A DNA stretch of 64,000 bases from positions 1 through 64,000 of the forward strand of contig NZ_LDQC01000076.1 in NCBI RefSeq assembly GCF_001475545.1, written 5' to 3'. This document shows positions 48,505 to 57,640 of the stretch, piece by piece (position 1 is the stretch's first letter; each line of letters begins with the position of its first letter). This DNA comes from Curtobacterium luteum (lineage in GTDB: Bacteria; Actinomycetota; Actinomycetes; Actinomycetales; Microbacteriaceae). The notes below the pieces were generated by a model. The model saw nothing but the letters and a program-made list of their open reading frames with translations, searched no databases and had not been told where the DNA came from. The position numbers and the translations under genes are program-made.

Positions 48505-49452
48505 GTGAACGCCAGCGGAGCCTCCAGGCCGGATGTGGAGAACTCGCCACCTGTGGACAGGACCGCCGGGGCGGACGCCCCCGACATCGCCACCCCGCTC
48601 ATCGCGTGGTTCCGCGCCGAGGCACGCGACCTCCCGTGGCGGCGTCCCGGCTTCCCTGCCTGGGGCACGCTCGTGAGCGAGATCATGCTGCAGCAGACGC
48701 AGGTCGCGCGGGTGGTCCCCCGACTGGAGGCGTGGCTCACCCGGTGGCCGACCCCGCGCGACCTCGCGCAGTCGCCACCGTCCGACGCGGTGCGTGCGTG
48801 GGACCGTCTCGGCTACCCGAGGCGGGCGCTCGCGCTGCACGCGGCCGCCACGGCGATCGCGGAGCAGCACGACAACGTCGTGCCACGCGACGTCGACGCG
48901 CTCCTCGCGCTGCCGGGCATCGGCGACTACACGGCCCGGGCCGTCGCGGTCTTCGCGTACGGCGACCGGCACCCCGTGGTCGACGTCAACGTCCGGCGGG
49001 TGCTCGCACGGGTGTTGCTCGGCCAGGGGCAGCCCGGTCCCGCGAAGGCGAAGCAGGACCTCCCGCTCATGGAGTCCGTGCTGCCGGATGACCGCGACGA
49101 CGCAGCCGCCACCAACGCCGCGGTGATGGAGCTCGGGGCGCTCGTCTGCGTCGCCCGCTCCCCCGCGTGCGACGCGTGCCCGATCGCGGACCGCTGCGCC
49201 TGGCGCGCAGCCGGGTACCCGGACCACGACGGGCCGCGCGCTCCGAAGCAGGCGCGGTTCGCCGGCAGCGATCGGCAGGTGCGGGGCCTCATCATGGCGG
49301 AGCTCCGCGCGAGCGAGGTCCCGGTGCTCCGGTCGGAGATCGACCTCGTCTGGCCGGACGCCGGACAGCGGGAGCGTGCACTCGCCTCGCTCCTCCGCGA
49401 CGGGCTGGCCGTCGGCGACGATGCGGGCGGGTACACGCTCCCGGTCGGCTGA
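48505..49452 (+). CDS. mutY: A/G-specific adenine glycosylase
   Basis: MutY removes adenine opposite 8-oxoguanine. The 315 residues include EIMLQQTQVARVVP, the helix-hairpin-helix LPGIGDYTARAVA with catalytic Asp in VVDVNVRRV, and the [4Fe-4S] ligands C-x6-C-x2-C-x5-C in CVARSPACDACPIADRC. The C-terminal ~80 residues are too short for the full NUDIX-like recognition domain and look like a winged-helix tail, common in actinobacteria. It is convergent with rbfA, 3 nt apart. Confidence 0.95.
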   Translation: MNASGASRPDVENSPPVDRTAGADAPDIATPLIAWFRAEARDLPWRRPGFPAWGTLVSEIMLQQTQVARVVPRLEAWLTRWPTPRDLAQSPPSDAVRAWDRLGYPRRALALHAAATAIAEQHDNVVPRDVDALLALPGIGDYTARAVAVFAYGDRHPVVDVNVRRVLARVLLGQGQPGPAKAKQDLPLMESVLPDDRDDAAATNAAVMELGALVCVARSPACDACPIADRCAWRAAGYPDHDGPRAPKQARFAGSDRQVRGLIMAELRASEVPVLRSEIDLVWPDAGQRERALASLLRDGLAVGDDAGGYTLPVG

Positions 49453-49455
49453 GGA

Positions 49456-49902
49456 CTACGCCCGAGCGGCGTCGTCCTCCTCGTCGTCATCGTGCTTGTA
49501 CGGGTCGGCGTCGCCGGCGTACTGCGCGCCGGCCGAGGCGGCACGGACCTGCGCGTCCCGCACCTGCGCCTGCGCGAGCAGGTCCTCCATGTGCGCCGAG
49601 GTCTCCGGGAGCGCGTCGGCGATGAACTCGAGGGACGGGGTGAGCCGCGCCGTGATGTTCTTGCCGACCTCGCTGCGGAGCATGCCGGTCGCCGCCTTGA
49701 GCGCCGCTGCCGAGTCGGCGCGCTCCTCGTCGGTGCCGTACACCGTGTAGAAGACGGACGCGTGCTGCAGGTCCCCCGTGACACGGACGTCCGTGATCGT
49801 CACGAAACCGAGTCGCGGGTCGCGGAGGCCCTTGTCGAGCCGGCGTGCGACGACCTCCTTGATGCGGTCCGCCATCTTGCGGGCGCGCTGCGGGTCAGCC
49901 AT
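49456..49902 (-). CDS. rbfA: 30S ribosome-binding factor A
   Basis: RbfA binds pre-30S particles during 16S rRNA 5'-end maturation. In its 148 residues, RARKMADRIKEVVARRLDKGL and LGFVTITDVRVTGDLQHASVFYTVYG form the type II KH-like core; a flexible Asp/Glu-rich tail follows. AGGAGG precedes the ATG. It is the last gene of nusA-ylxR-infB-rbfA, behind a strong hairpin. Confidence 0.96.
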   Translation of the reverse strand: MADPQRARKMADRIKEVVARRLDKGLRDPRLGFVTITDVRVTGDLQHASVFYTVYGTDEERADSAAALKAATGMLRSEVGKNITARLTPSLEFIADALPETSAHMEDLLAQAQVRDAQVRAASAGAQYAGDADPYKHDDDEEDDAARA

Positions 49903-49941
49903 GGGTGCCTCCTGGGGCAGGGATTCTTCTGGTGGAACGGG

Positions 49942-49978
49942 TGGACCCCGCCGCTCCCTGGGGGAACGGCGGGGTCCA
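49942..49978 (-). terminator. Hairpin between infB and rbfA
   Basis: TGGACCCCGCCG pairs with CGGCGGGGTCCA (12 bp) around a 13-nt loop that can add further G-C pairs. It lies inside the operon, so probably acts as a partial terminator or RNA-stability element. Confidence 0.6.
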
Positions 49979-49992
49979 GGATAGCCAGGCGA

Positions 49993-52839
49993 CTAGTCGC
50001 GCGGCTTCTCGACGAGCTCGGTCGTCTCGATCTCGTCACCGATCTGGATGTCGTTGTACTTGCCCAGACCGATACCGGCCTCGAAGTCCGTGCGGACCTC
50101 GGTGACGTCGTCCTTGAAGCGACGCAGGGACTCGATCGCCAGACCGTCGGCGATGACGACACCCTCGCGGATGACGCGTGCCTTGGCGTTGCGGGTGATC
50201 GTGCCGGAGCGGACGATGACACCGGCGATGTTGCCGAACTTGGAGGAACGGAACACCTCGCGGATCTCCGCGACGCCCGACTGGACCTCTTCGTACTCGG
50301 GCTTGAGCATGCCCTTGAGGGACTGCTCGATGTCCTCGAGTGCGTTGTAGATGACCGAGTAGAAGCGCACGTCGATGCCTTCACGGGCCGCGCGCTCGCG
50401 GGCCTTGACGTCCGGACGGACGTTGAAGCCCACGACGATCGCGTTGTCGATCGTGGCGAGGTCGATGTCCGACTCGGTGATCGCACCCACACCGCGGTGC
50501 AGGATGCGCAGCTGCACGCTGTCGTCCACCTCGATGTCGAGGAGCGACTGCTCGAGTGCCTCGACGGCACCGGAGACGTCACCCTTGATGATGAGGTTGA
50601 GCGAGTCGACCTTGCCCTCTTCGAGTGCGCGGGTGAAGTCCTCGAGCGAGATGCGCTTGCGGGCCTTGGCCAGCTGGGCGTTGCGCTCGGCGGCCTCACG
50701 CTTCTCGGCGATCTGACGAGCCGTGCGGTCCTCTTCCGTGACGAGGAACGTGTCACCGGCGCGCGGCACCGACGACAGACCCTGCACCTGGACCGGACGC
50801 GACGGGGTCGCTGCCTGGACGGCGACACCGTTCTCGTCCGTCATCGCACGGACGCGACCGTAGGCCGTGCCCGCGACGATGGCGTCACCGACGTGGAGCG
50901 TGCCGGACTGGATGAGCACGGTCGCCACCGAACCACGACCCTTGTCGAGTCGGGCCTCGATCGCCACACCGCGGGCGTCCTTGTCGGGGTTCGCACGCAG
51001 GTCGAGACCCGCGTCGGCGGTGAGCAGCACCGCGTCCAGGAGCTCCTGGATACCGATGTTCTGGCGGGCCGACACGTCGACGAACATGACGTCGCCGCCG
51101 TACTCCTCGGCCACCAGGTTGTACTCGGTGAGCTGCTGGCGGACCTTGGCCGGGTTCGCGCCCTCCTTGTCGATCTTGTTCACCGCGACCACGATCGGCA
51201 CACCGGCCGACTGGGCGTGGTTCAGCGCCTCGATCGTCTGGGGCATGATGCCGTCGTCCGCCGCGACCACGAGGATCGCGATGTCGGTCACCTGCGCACC
51301 ACGGGCACGCATGGCGGTGAACGCCTCGTGACCCGGGGTGTCGATGAAGGTGATCGGACGCTCGACGCCCTCGTGCTCGGTGACGATCTGGTAGGCACCG
51401 ATGTGCTGGGTGATGCCGCCGGCCTCGCCCTCGACGACCTTCGAGTTGCGGATCGCGTCGAGGAGGCGGGTCTTGCCGTGGTCGACGTGACCCATGACGG
51501 TGACCACCGGGGGCCGCTGCTGCAGCACCGAGTCGTCCTCGTCCTCGAGTTCGCCTTCGAGGTCGATGTCGAAGCCCTCGAGGAGCTCCTTGTCCTCGTC
51601 CTCCGGGGAGACGATCTGGATCTTGTAGCCCAGCTCCTCGCCGAGGACCTCGAACGTGGCCTCGTCCAGGGACTCCGTCGCGGTCGCCATCTCACCGAGG
51701 TGGAACAGCACCGTGACGAGGTTGCCGGGGCTCGCGTCGATCTTGTCCGCGAAGTCCGAGATGCTCGCACCGCGACGCAGACGGATGACCGTGTTGCCGT
51801 CGCCGCGCGGGACCTGCACGCCGCCGAGCGACGGCGCCTGCCGCATCTCGTACTCGGCGCGCTTCGTCCGCTTCGACTTGCGGGCACGGCTCTTGCCGCC
51901 ACCGCGACCGAACGCACCGGCGGTCCCACCACCGGGACCGCGGCCACGACCGCCACCACCGGCGGGACGCGGGCCGCTGAACGCCGGGCGGCTGAAGCCA
52001 CCACCGGCGCCGCCACCGGCACCACCGGGACGGTTGAAGCCGCCACCCTGGCCGCCGCGGCCGCCACCCTGGCCCGGGCGCTGCCCGAAGCCGTTCGGAC
52101 GACCCTGCTGGCCGGGGCCACCCGGACGGGGAGCACCGGGGCGAGGGACACCCGGACGCGGCGGGGCCGGACGCGGGATGCCGTTGCCGCCACCCTGGCC
52201 GGCAGCCGGACGCTGACCCATGCCCTGGTTCTGCGAGTACGGGTTGTTGCCCGGACGCGGCGGGCGGGAGCCCATGCCCTGGCTCGACGCGTAGGGGTTG
52301 TTGCCCGGACGCGCGCCCGGCTTCGGACCACCCGGCTTCGGGCCGGCGGCCGTGTTCGGCTTCGGCGAAGCGGAACCGGTGGACTCGCCACCCTTGTTCG
52401 CCGTGCCGGATGCCTTCTCGGCGGCTGCGGCCTTCTGCGCGGCCTCGGCCTCGGCCTGACGCTGCGCGACCGACTTCGGCGCGGCCGGGGTCGGCGCGTC
52501 GGAGGCAGGCTGCTCAGCAGCAGGTGCCTGCGGGGCAGGGCTCGGCGTCGCCGGGCCCGGCTTCGCGCCGGGCTTCGGCGCGGCCGAGCGGGCTGCCGTG
52601 CCCGGCTTCGGGGCGGCGGCACCGGGCTTCGGCGCTGCTGCTCCGGCCGCGGGCGCGGCGGTGTTCGACGCCGAGGCGCCGGCCGCCTGCAGCGCAGCAC
52701 GGAGCTTGCGCGCGACGGGGGGTTCCACACTGGAGCTCGGGCCCTTGACGAACTCGCCGAGCTCCTTGAGCTTCTCCATTGCGGTCTTGCTGTCGACACC
52801 GAGCTCGGATGCGATCTCGTGTACGCGTGGTTTTGCCAC
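49993..52839 (-). CDS. infB: Translation initiation factor IF-2
   Basis: IF-2 places fMet-tRNA on the 30S subunit. The 948-residue protein has an N-terminal IF2N helix, about 300 residues of Ala/Pro and Gly/Arg-rich disordered sequence including [11 protein letters not shown] and [11 protein letters not shown] repeats, a second IF2N ([27 protein letters not shown]), then the G domain ([27 protein letters not shown]) and domains II-IV. GTG start with AAGGAG that lies in a switchable hairpin leader. Confidence 0.97.
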   Translation of the reverse strand: MAKPRVHEIASELGVDSKTAMEKLKELGEFVKGPSSSVEPPVARKLRAALQAAGASASNTAAPAAGAAAPKPGAAAPKPGTAARSAAPKPGAKPGPATPSPAPQAPAAEQPASDAPTPAAPKSVAQRQAEAEAAQKAAAAEKASGTANKGGESTGSASPKPNTAAGPKPGGPKPGARPGNNPYASSQGMGSRPPRPGNNPYSQNQGMGQRPAAGQGGGNGIPRPAPPRPGVPRPGAPRPGGPGQQGRPNGFGQRPGQGGGRGGQGGGFNRPGGAGGGAGGGFSRPAFSGPRPAGGGGRGRGPGGGTAGAFGRGGGKSRARKSKRTKRAEYEMRQAPSLGGVQVPRGDGNTVIRLRRGASISDFADKIDASPGNLVTVLFHLGEMATATESLDEATFEVLGEELGYKIQIVSPEDEDKELLEGFDIDLEGELEDEDDSVLQQRPPVVTVMGHVDHGKTRLLDAIRNSKVVEGEAGGITQHIGAYQIVTEHEGVERPITFIDTPGHEAFTAMRARGAQVTDIAILVVAADDGIMPQTIEALNHAQSAGVPIVVAVNKIDKEGANPAKVRQQLTEYNLVAEEYGGDVMFVDVSARQNIGIQELLDAVLLTADAGLDLRANPDKDARGVAIEARLDKGRGSVATVLIQSGTLHVGDAIVAGTAYGRVRAMTDENGVAVQAATPSRPVQVQGLSSVPRAGDTFLVTEEDRTARQIAEKREAAERNAQLAKARKRISLEDFTRALEEGKVDSLNLIIKGDVSGAVEALEQSLLDIEVDDSVQLRILHRGVGAITESDIDLATIDNAIVVGFNVRPDVKARERAAREGIDVRFYSVIYNALEDIEQSLKGMLKPEYEEVQSGVAEIREVFRSSKFGNIAGVIVRSGTITRNAKARVIREGVVIADGLAIESLRRFKDDVTEVRTDFEAGIGLGKYNDIQIGDEIETTELVEKPRD

Positions 52840-52845
52840 TGTTCT

Positions 52846-52879
52846 CCTTCACGGGTCCTGCCCCGTGAAGGGGCAGGAC
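52846..52879 (-). promoter_or_regulatory. Two mutually exclusive hairpins covering the infB ribosome site
   Basis: In the mRNA sense, GTCCTGCCCC pairs with GGGGCAGGAC (52879-52870 with 52864-52855, loop TTCAC), or CCTTCACGGG pairs with CCCGTGAAGG (52871-52862 with 52855-52846, loop GCAGGA). Both stems are 10 bp and perfect and cannot coexist. The second buries part of the AAGGAG (52849-52844) used by infB; the first leaves it free. There is no U-tract after either. Confidence 0.65.
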
Positions 52880-52913
52880 TCACTGGATGACGGGTCTCAT
52901 TTCGAGCCGCTCA

Positions 52914-53228
52914 TCAGTTGTCCATAAGCCGTTCAGCCTGTTCTGTCGTGTCCGGGCGCTCGGATGCCGGCGCGGCTGTGAGGCCTTGCAGGTACTCGAG
53001 GACCGAGGACGTGTCGGGTTCGCGATCCAGCCGAAGTGCCCGGCGGAATGCCCGGCGCTTGACGGCCAGCTCGTAGGCGTCGACGGTCGGGGTGAGCCAC
53101 GCTCCCCGGCCCGGCATGACTGCCTTCGGATCCGCCACCACTCGCCCGTCGCCGAGGGCGACGACACGGAGGAGAGAGGATCGGGGCGCGCGACGGCGAC
53201 TGCCGATGCACGTTCTGACGGGTTCCAC
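52914..53228 (-). CDS. YlxR/RnpM family RNA-binding protein
   Basis: 104 residues. EPVRTCIGSRRRAPRSSLLRVV, PGRGAWLTP and RRAFRRALR are the YlxR (DUF448) signature. In firmicutes the homologue RnpM modulates RNase P; the actinobacterial role is less clear. It sits between nusA and infB as in most bacteria. GTG start with AAGGAG upstream. Confidence 0.94.
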   Translation of the reverse strand: MEPVRTCIGSRRRAPRSSLLRVVALGDGRVVADPKAVMPGRGAWLTPTVDAYELAVKRRAFRRALRLDREPDTSSVLEYLQGLTAAPASERPDTTEQAERLMDN

Positions 53229-53330
53229 CTTACTCCTTGCCTCGGACGGACGCGATCCGGCACGCCCGTTCGGGCCACGCCGGCAGCGAAACGCCGCCGA
53301 CGCAACGCCGACGAGCGCTCCTCGTCGCCG

Positions 53331-53386
53331 CTACTCGTCGCCGTCGAGGATCGAGTCCCCGACCGGCGCTGGCTGGATGTCGATCC
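53331..53386 (-). pseudogene. Duplicated 3' tail of nusA, with its own stop codon
   Basis: Immediately after the nusA TGA the sequence again reads ATCGACATCCAGCC ... GACTCGATCCTCGACGGCGA, then GAG TAG, i.e. IDIQPAPVGDSILDGDE-stop. It mirrors the true end IDIQPDSILDGDE-stop but has a 12-nt insert. It is out of frame with nusA (56-nt offset) and has no start, so it is an untranslated relic. Confidence 0.75.
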
Positions 53387-54382
53387 TCACTCGTCGCCGT
53401 CCAGGATCGAATCCGGTTGGATGTCGATCCGCGCACCGGTGAGCTTCGCCGCGAGACGGGCGTTCTGCCCTTCCTTGCCGATCGCGAGCGAGAGCTGGTA
53501 GTCCGGCACGAGCGCCCGGACGGCCTTCGTCGAGGCGTCGAGCACGAACGCACTCGTCACCTTCGCCGGCGACAGCGCGCTCGCCACGAACGTCGCGAGG
53601 TCGGGCGACCAGTCGACGATGTCGATCTTCTCGGCACCGAGCTCGGTCGTCACCGCCCGCACGCGCGCGCCGAGCTCACCGATGCAGGCGCCCTTCGCGT
53701 TGACACCGGGCTCGTTGGCCTTGACCGCGAGCTTCGTGCGGTGGCCGGCCTCGCGGGCGAGCGAGGTGATCTCCACGACACCGGACGCGATCTCCGGCAC
53801 CTCGAGCGCGAAGAGCTTCCGGACGAGCCCGGGGTGGGTGCGCGAGACGGTGATCTGCGGCCCCTTCGGACCACGGCCGACGCTCGTGACGTACACGCGG
53901 ATGCGGCTGCCGTGCTTGTACTCCTCGCCCGGCACCTGCTCCTCGGGCGGGAGGATCGCCTCGACCGTGCCGAGGTCGACGTGCACCATCCGCGGGTTCG
54001 GCCCCTGCTGGATGACGCCGGCGACGATGTCGCCCTCCTTCCCGCGGAACTGGCCGAGGATCTTGTCGTCGCCGATGTCGCGCAGCCGCTGGTTGATGAC
54101 CTGCTTCGCCGCGAAGGCCGCGATGCGTCCGAAGTCGCTGGGCTGGTCGACGGCCTCGCCGACGACGGTGCCTTCCTCGTCGCGCTCGGGCACGTAGACC
54201 GAGACCTCGCCGCTCTTGCGGTCGAGCTCGACCCGGGACTGCGCGTCCGCCGGCTCGCCGTTCTCGGCGGTGTGCTTGTGGTAGGCCGTCAGGATCGCCT
54301 GCTCGATGATCTGGACGAGTTCTTCGAACGGGATCTCCCGCTCGCGCTCCATGAGTCGCAGGACTGCGAGATCGATCTTCAC
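53387..54382 (-). CDS. nusA: Transcription termination/antitermination factor NusA
   Basis: NusA modulates pausing, termination and rRNA antitermination. The 331-residue protein has the N-terminal RNA-polymerase domain (KIDLAVLRLMEREREIPFEELVQIIEQAI), S1 (EGDIVAGVIQQGPNPRMVHVDLG), KH1 (GACIGELGARVRAV, ELGAEKIDIVDW) and KH2 (YQLSLAIGKEGQNARLAAKLTGARIDI). It lacks the C-terminal acidic repeats of E. coli NusA, usual for actinobacteria. GTG start after GGAGG. rimP, which usually precedes nusA, is absent; proS and a palindrome lie upstream. Confidence 0.96.
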   Translation of the reverse strand: MKIDLAVLRLMEREREIPFEELVQIIEQAILTAYHKHTAENGEPADAQSRVELDRKSGEVSVYVPERDEEGTVVGEAVDQPSDFGRIAAFAAKQVINQRLRDIGDDKILGQFRGKEGDIVAGVIQQGPNPRMVHVDLGTVEAILPPEEQVPGEEYKHGSRIRVYVTSVGRGPKGPQITVSRTHPGLVRKLFALEVPEIASGVVEITSLAREAGHRTKLAVKANEPGVNAKGACIGELGARVRAVTTELGAEKIDIVDWSPDLATFVASALSPAKVTSAFVLDASTKAVRALVPDYQLSLAIGKEGQNARLAAKLTGARIDIQPDSILDGDE

Positions 54383-54463
54383 CGAGGTGCCTCCGTATTC
54401 AGCTGAGTCGCCTCCGCAGTGGAACGTCGCGGAAGTCGGCGACCAGCGTACCCCAGAACCAGC

Positions 54464-54513
54464 AGACGGACGGGAGGCGCGGTGCCAGCTGGCACCGCGC
54501 CTCCCGTCCGTCT
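54464..54513. repeat. 50-nt perfect palindrome (GACGGGAGGC family) between proS and nusA
   Basis: Left arm AGACGGACGGGAGGCGCGG then TGCCAG, mirrored exactly, centred at 54488/54489, 26 bp after the proS stop. The core GACGGGAGGCGCGGTGCCAG differs by one base per arm from the copy at 56341-56380. It very likely terminates proS. Confidence 0.8.
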
Positions 54514-54539
54514 TGTGGTCCTGTTCCGGACGCGACCCG

Positions 54540-56294
54540 CTAGATCGCGCGCACCGCGTCCAGCAGCTCCGCGACCGGCACGTCGCGGCGCGCACCCGAC
54601 GCCCGGTCCCACAGCTCGACGACGCCGTCGGCGGCGTTGCGCCCCGCGACGACGACGATCGGCATGCCGAGGAGCTCCGCGTCGCGGAGCTTCACACCGG
54701 GCGAGACCTTCGGACGGTCGTCGTAGACGACCTCGAAGCGATCACCCTCGAGGGTGTCGACGATCGAGGTCGCGAGGTCGTAGGCGACCGAGTCCTTGCC
54801 CGTCGCGACCACGTGCACGTCGAACGGCGCGACGTTCTTCGGCCAGACCAGCCCCTTCTCGTCGTTGTGCGCCTCGGCGAGGATCGCGAGGATGCGGGTG
54901 ACGCCGATGCCGTACGAGCCCATCGTGACGGTCGCGAGCTTGCCGTTCTCGTCCTGCACCTTGAGCCCGAGGGCCTCGGCGTACTTGCGGCCGAGCTGGA
55001 ACACGTGGCCGATCTCCATGCCGCGCGCGGTCTCGAGCGGGCCGGAGCCGTCGGGAGCGGGGTCGCCGGCACGGACGTCGGAGACCTCGGCGACACCGTC
55101 TGCGGTGAAGTCGCGGCCCATCACGAGGCCGGACACGTGCACGCCGCGCTCGTTCGCGCCCGTGATCCACGCGGTGCCGTCGACGACGCGGGGGTCGACG
55201 AAGTAGCGGATGCCGGAGGGGCTGTCGGCACCGAGCACCTGCGGCCCGATGTAGCCCTTGACGAAGACGCCCGGGTGCTTCCGGAAGTCGTCGTCGCCCG
55301 CGGCTTCGACCTCGGCGGGCGCGAAGGCCACCTCGGCGCGCTTCAGGTCGACCTCGCGATCGCCCGGCAGGCCGACGACGACGACTTCGCGGGTGCCGTC
55401 CAGGTGCGTCAGCGCCAGCACGACGTTCTTCAGCGTGTCGGCGGCGGTCCAGGGAGCGCCGTCGCGCGGTGCGACCTCGTTCGCGTGCGCCACCAGGCTG
55501 TCGATCGTCGGGGTGTCGGCGGCCGGCAGCAGCACGGGCTCCGGCTGGCCCTCGATCGGCAGCGCATCGGGCACCGGGGTGACGTAGGCCTCGACGTTCG
55601 CCGCGTAACCGCCGGCGCTCCGCACGAAGGTGTCCTCGCCGACCGCGATCGGGTGCAGGAACTCCTCGGACTTCGAACCCCCCATGGCGCCGGCGTCCGC
55701 CTTGACGATCGCGTACTCGAGGCCGAGCCGGGCGAAGATCCGCTCGTAGGCGTCACGCATGGTCTGGTAGCTGCGGTCGAGGCCGGCGTCGTCGATGTCG
55801 AACGAGTACGCGTCCTTCATCGTGAACTCGCGGCCGCGCAGGAGCCCGGCGCGGGGACGGGCCTCGTCGCGGTACTTGTCCTGGATCTGGAACAGCGTCA
55901 CGGGGAGGTCCTTGTACGACGAGTACAGGTCCTTCACGAGCAGCGCGAAGAGCTCCTCGTGCGTCGGCGCGAGGAGGTAGTCGGCGTCCTTGCGGTCCTT
56001 GAGCCGGAAGATCCCGTCGCCGTACTCGGTCCAGCGGTTCGTCGCTTCGTACGGCTCACGCGGTGCGAGTGCCGGGAGCAGGACCTCCTGCGCGCCGGCC
56101 GCGACCATCTCGTCGCGGATGATGCCTTCGATGCGGGCACGGACCCGGAGGCCGAGCGGCAACCAGGCGAAGATGCCCGGGGCCTGGCGACGGATGTAGC
56201 CGGCGCGGACGAGCAGCTTCGCGCTCGTCACCTCGGCGTCGGAAGGGTCGTCGCGGAGCGTGCGGAGGAAGAGATGGGAGAGCCGTGTGACCAC
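54540..56294 (-). CDS. proS: Prolyl-tRNA synthetase
   Basis: 584 residues, bacterial type with an editing (INS) domain between class II motifs 2 and 3: [67 protein letters not shown]. The INS domain contains [11 protein letters not shown] further on. GTG start with TAGGCT 6 nt upstream, so probably leaderless. It is bracketed by two near-identical palindromes (54464-54513 and 56341-56380). Confidence 0.97.
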   Translation of the reverse strand: MVTRLSHLFLRTLRDDPSDAEVTSAKLLVRAGYIRRQAPGIFAWLPLGLRVRARIEGIIRDEMVAAGAQEVLLPALAPREPYEATNRWTEYGDGIFRLKDRKDADYLLAPTHEELFALLVKDLYSSYKDLPVTLFQIQDKYRDEARPRAGLLRGREFTMKDAYSFDIDDAGLDRSYQTMRDAYERIFARLGLEYAIVKADAGAMGGSKSEEFLHPIAVGEDTFVRSAGGYAANVEAYVTPVPDALPIEGQPEPVLLPAADTPTIDSLVAHANEVAPRDGAPWTAADTLKNVVLALTHLDGTREVVVVGLPGDREVDLKRAEVAFAPAEVEAAGDDDFRKHPGVFVKGYIGPQVLGADSPSGIRYFVDPRVVDGTAWITGANERGVHVSGLVMGRDFTADGVAEVSDVRAGDPAPDGSGPLETARGMEIGHVFQLGRKYAEALGLKVQDENGKLATVTMGSYGIGVTRILAILAEAHNDEKGLVWPKNVAPFDVHVVATGKDSVAYDLATSIVDTLEGDRFEVVYDDRPKVSPGVKLRDAELLGMPIVVVAGRNAADGVVELWDRASGARRDVPVAELLDAVRAI

Positions 56295-56300
56295 GGGGCA

Positions 56301-56306
56301 AGCCTA
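56301..56306 (-). promoter_or_regulatory. -10 box for proS (leaderless)
   Basis: TAGGCT on the minus strand, 6-nt spacer to the GTG at 56294, just past the 56341-56380 palindrome. Confidence 0.55.
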
Positions 56307-56340
56307 GCGGCGCGGCGCTCACCCGATCGTCCCGGTGACG

Positions 56341-56380
56341 GACGGGAGGCACGGTGCCAGCTGGCACCGTGCCTCCCGTC
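56341..56380. repeat. 40-nt perfect palindrome (GACGGGAGGC family) between ispG and proS
   Basis: GACGGGAGGCACGGTGCCAG followed by its exact mirror, centred at 56360/56361, 11 bp after the ispG stop. It likely terminates ispG. Its left arm with the preceding G recurs at 7327-7345. Confidence 0.8.
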
Positions 56381-56391
56381 AGGTGTTGACG

Positions 56392-57546
56392 CTACGGCGT
56401 GGTGATGACCTGGACCGAGCCGGTCGCGGCCGCCGGGCCCATCTCGTCGGCGATGCGGTTGGCCTCGTCGATGAGGGTCTGGACGATCTCGCGCTCCGGC
56501 ACGGTCTTGATGACCTCGCCCTTGACGAAGATCTGCCCCTTGCCGTTGCCGGAGGCGACGCCGAGGTCGGCCTCGCGGGCCTCACCGGGGCCGTTCACGA
56601 CGCAGCCCATCACGGCGACGCGCAAGGGGACGGTCATGCCCTCGAGCCCCTTCGTGACGTCGTTCGCGAGCTGGTACACGTCGACCTGCGCACGACCGCA
56701 GCTCGGGCACGAGACGATCTCGAGCTTGCGCTCGCGCAGGTTGAGGGACTGCAGGATCTGCAGGCCGACCTTGACCTCCTGCACGGGCGGCGCGGACAGC
56801 GAGACACGGATCGTGTCGCCGATGCCCTCGGCCAGCAGGATGCCGAACGCCGTGGCGCTCTTGATCGTGCCCTGGAACTCCGGACCGGCCTCGGTCACGC
56901 CGAGGTGCAGCGGCCAGTCGCCCGCCGCTGCGAGCTGCCGGTAGGCCTTCACCATGACGATCGGGTCGTTGTGCTTGACCGAGATCTTGAAGTCGTGGAA
57001 GTCGTGCTCCTCGAAGAGCGACGCCTCCCACACGGCGGACTCGACGAGCGCCTCGGGCGTCGCCTTGCCGTACTTCTGCAGGAGGCTGGGCTCGAGCGAC
57101 CCCGCGTTCACCCCGATGCGGAGCGACACGCCGGCGTCCTTCGCGGCCTTGGCGATCGCACCGACCTGGTCGTCGAACTTCCGGATGTTGCCGGGGTTCA
57201 CACGGACCGCAGCGCACCCGGCGTCGATGGCCTGGAAGACGTACTTCGGCTGGAAGTGGATGTCGGCGATGACCGGGATCTGCGACTTCTTCGCGATGAT
57301 CGGCAGCGCGTCGGCGTCGTCCTGGCTCGGCACGGCGACCCGCACGATGTCGCAGCCGGACGCCGTGAGCTCGGCGATCTGCTGCAGGGTCGCGTTGATG
57401 TTCGTGGTGGGCGTGGTCGTCATCGACTGCACGGAGACCGGCGCGTCACCGCCCACGAGGACCTTGCCGACCCGGATCTGGCGCGACTTGCGACGCGGGC
57501 TCAGGGTTTCGGGGACTTTCGGCAGACCGAGGTTCACTGCTGGCAC
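56392..57546 (-). CDS. ispG: 4-hydroxy-3-methylbut-2-enyl diphosphate synthase
   Basis: IspG reduces MEcPP to HMBPP, the sixth enzymatic step of the MEP pathway. The 384 residues chosen begin at a GTG ([23 protein letters not shown]). The [4Fe-4S] ligands are in [12 protein letters not shown] and [24 protein letters not shown] at 57555 would add three residues, but the TAGAGT -10 box (57559-57554) covers it and points to a leaderless start at 57546. dxr, earlier in the same pathway, lies 3.6 kb upstream. Confidence 0.95.
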   Translation of the reverse strand: MPAVNLGLPKVPETLSPRRKSRQIRVGKVLVGGDAPVSVQSMTTTPTTNINATLQQIAELTASGCDIVRVAVPSQDDADALPIIAKKSQIPVIADIHFQPKYVFQAIDAGCAAVRVNPGNIRKFDDQVGAIAKAAKDAGVSLRIGVNAGSLEPSLLQKYGKATPEALVESAVWEASLFEEHDFHDFKISVKHNDPIVMVKAYRQLAAAGDWPLHLGVTEAGPEFQGTIKSATAFGILLAEGIGDTIRVSLSAPPVQEVKVGLQILQSLNLRERKLEIVSCPSCGRAQVDVYQLANDVTKGLEGMTVPLRVAVMGCVVNGPGEAREADLGVASGNGKGQIFVKGEVIKTVPEREIVQTLIDEANRIADEMGPAAATGSVQVITTP

Positions 57547-57553
57547 GCTGGCC

Positions 57554-57559
57554 ACTCTA
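57554..57559 (-). promoter_or_regulatory. -10 box for ispG (leaderless)
   Basis: TAGAGT on the minus strand, 7-nt spacer to the GTG at 57546. It overlaps the alternative upstream GTG and so decides the start. Confidence 0.5.
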
Positions 57560-57588
57560 CGCGGTGGCCCCGGCTCCCTCGTGCCCGT

Positions 57589-57640
57589 TCACAGGTCGTT
57601 CGCGGAGTCGATCGTCACAGGTCGTCCGCGGAGTCGACCA
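57589..57640 (-). repeat. 26-bp tandem duplication of a gene's 3' end
   Basis: 57615-57640 holds the last codons and stop of the cysteine hydrolase (VDSADDL-stop). 57589-57614 repeats it with few changes and reads IDSANDL-stop in another frame. It begins TCACAGGTCGT on the plus strand in both copies. Confidence 0.75.

Noticed and set aside
49492-52890. A 1132-codon open frame on the + strand
   Set aside because: It is the mirror of rbfA and infB; no ribosome site and no recognisable domain.
57547-57555. ispG start three codons earlier
   Set aside because: The -10 box TAGAGT overlaps that GTG, so it would not be on the transcript; the family begins at PAVNLG.
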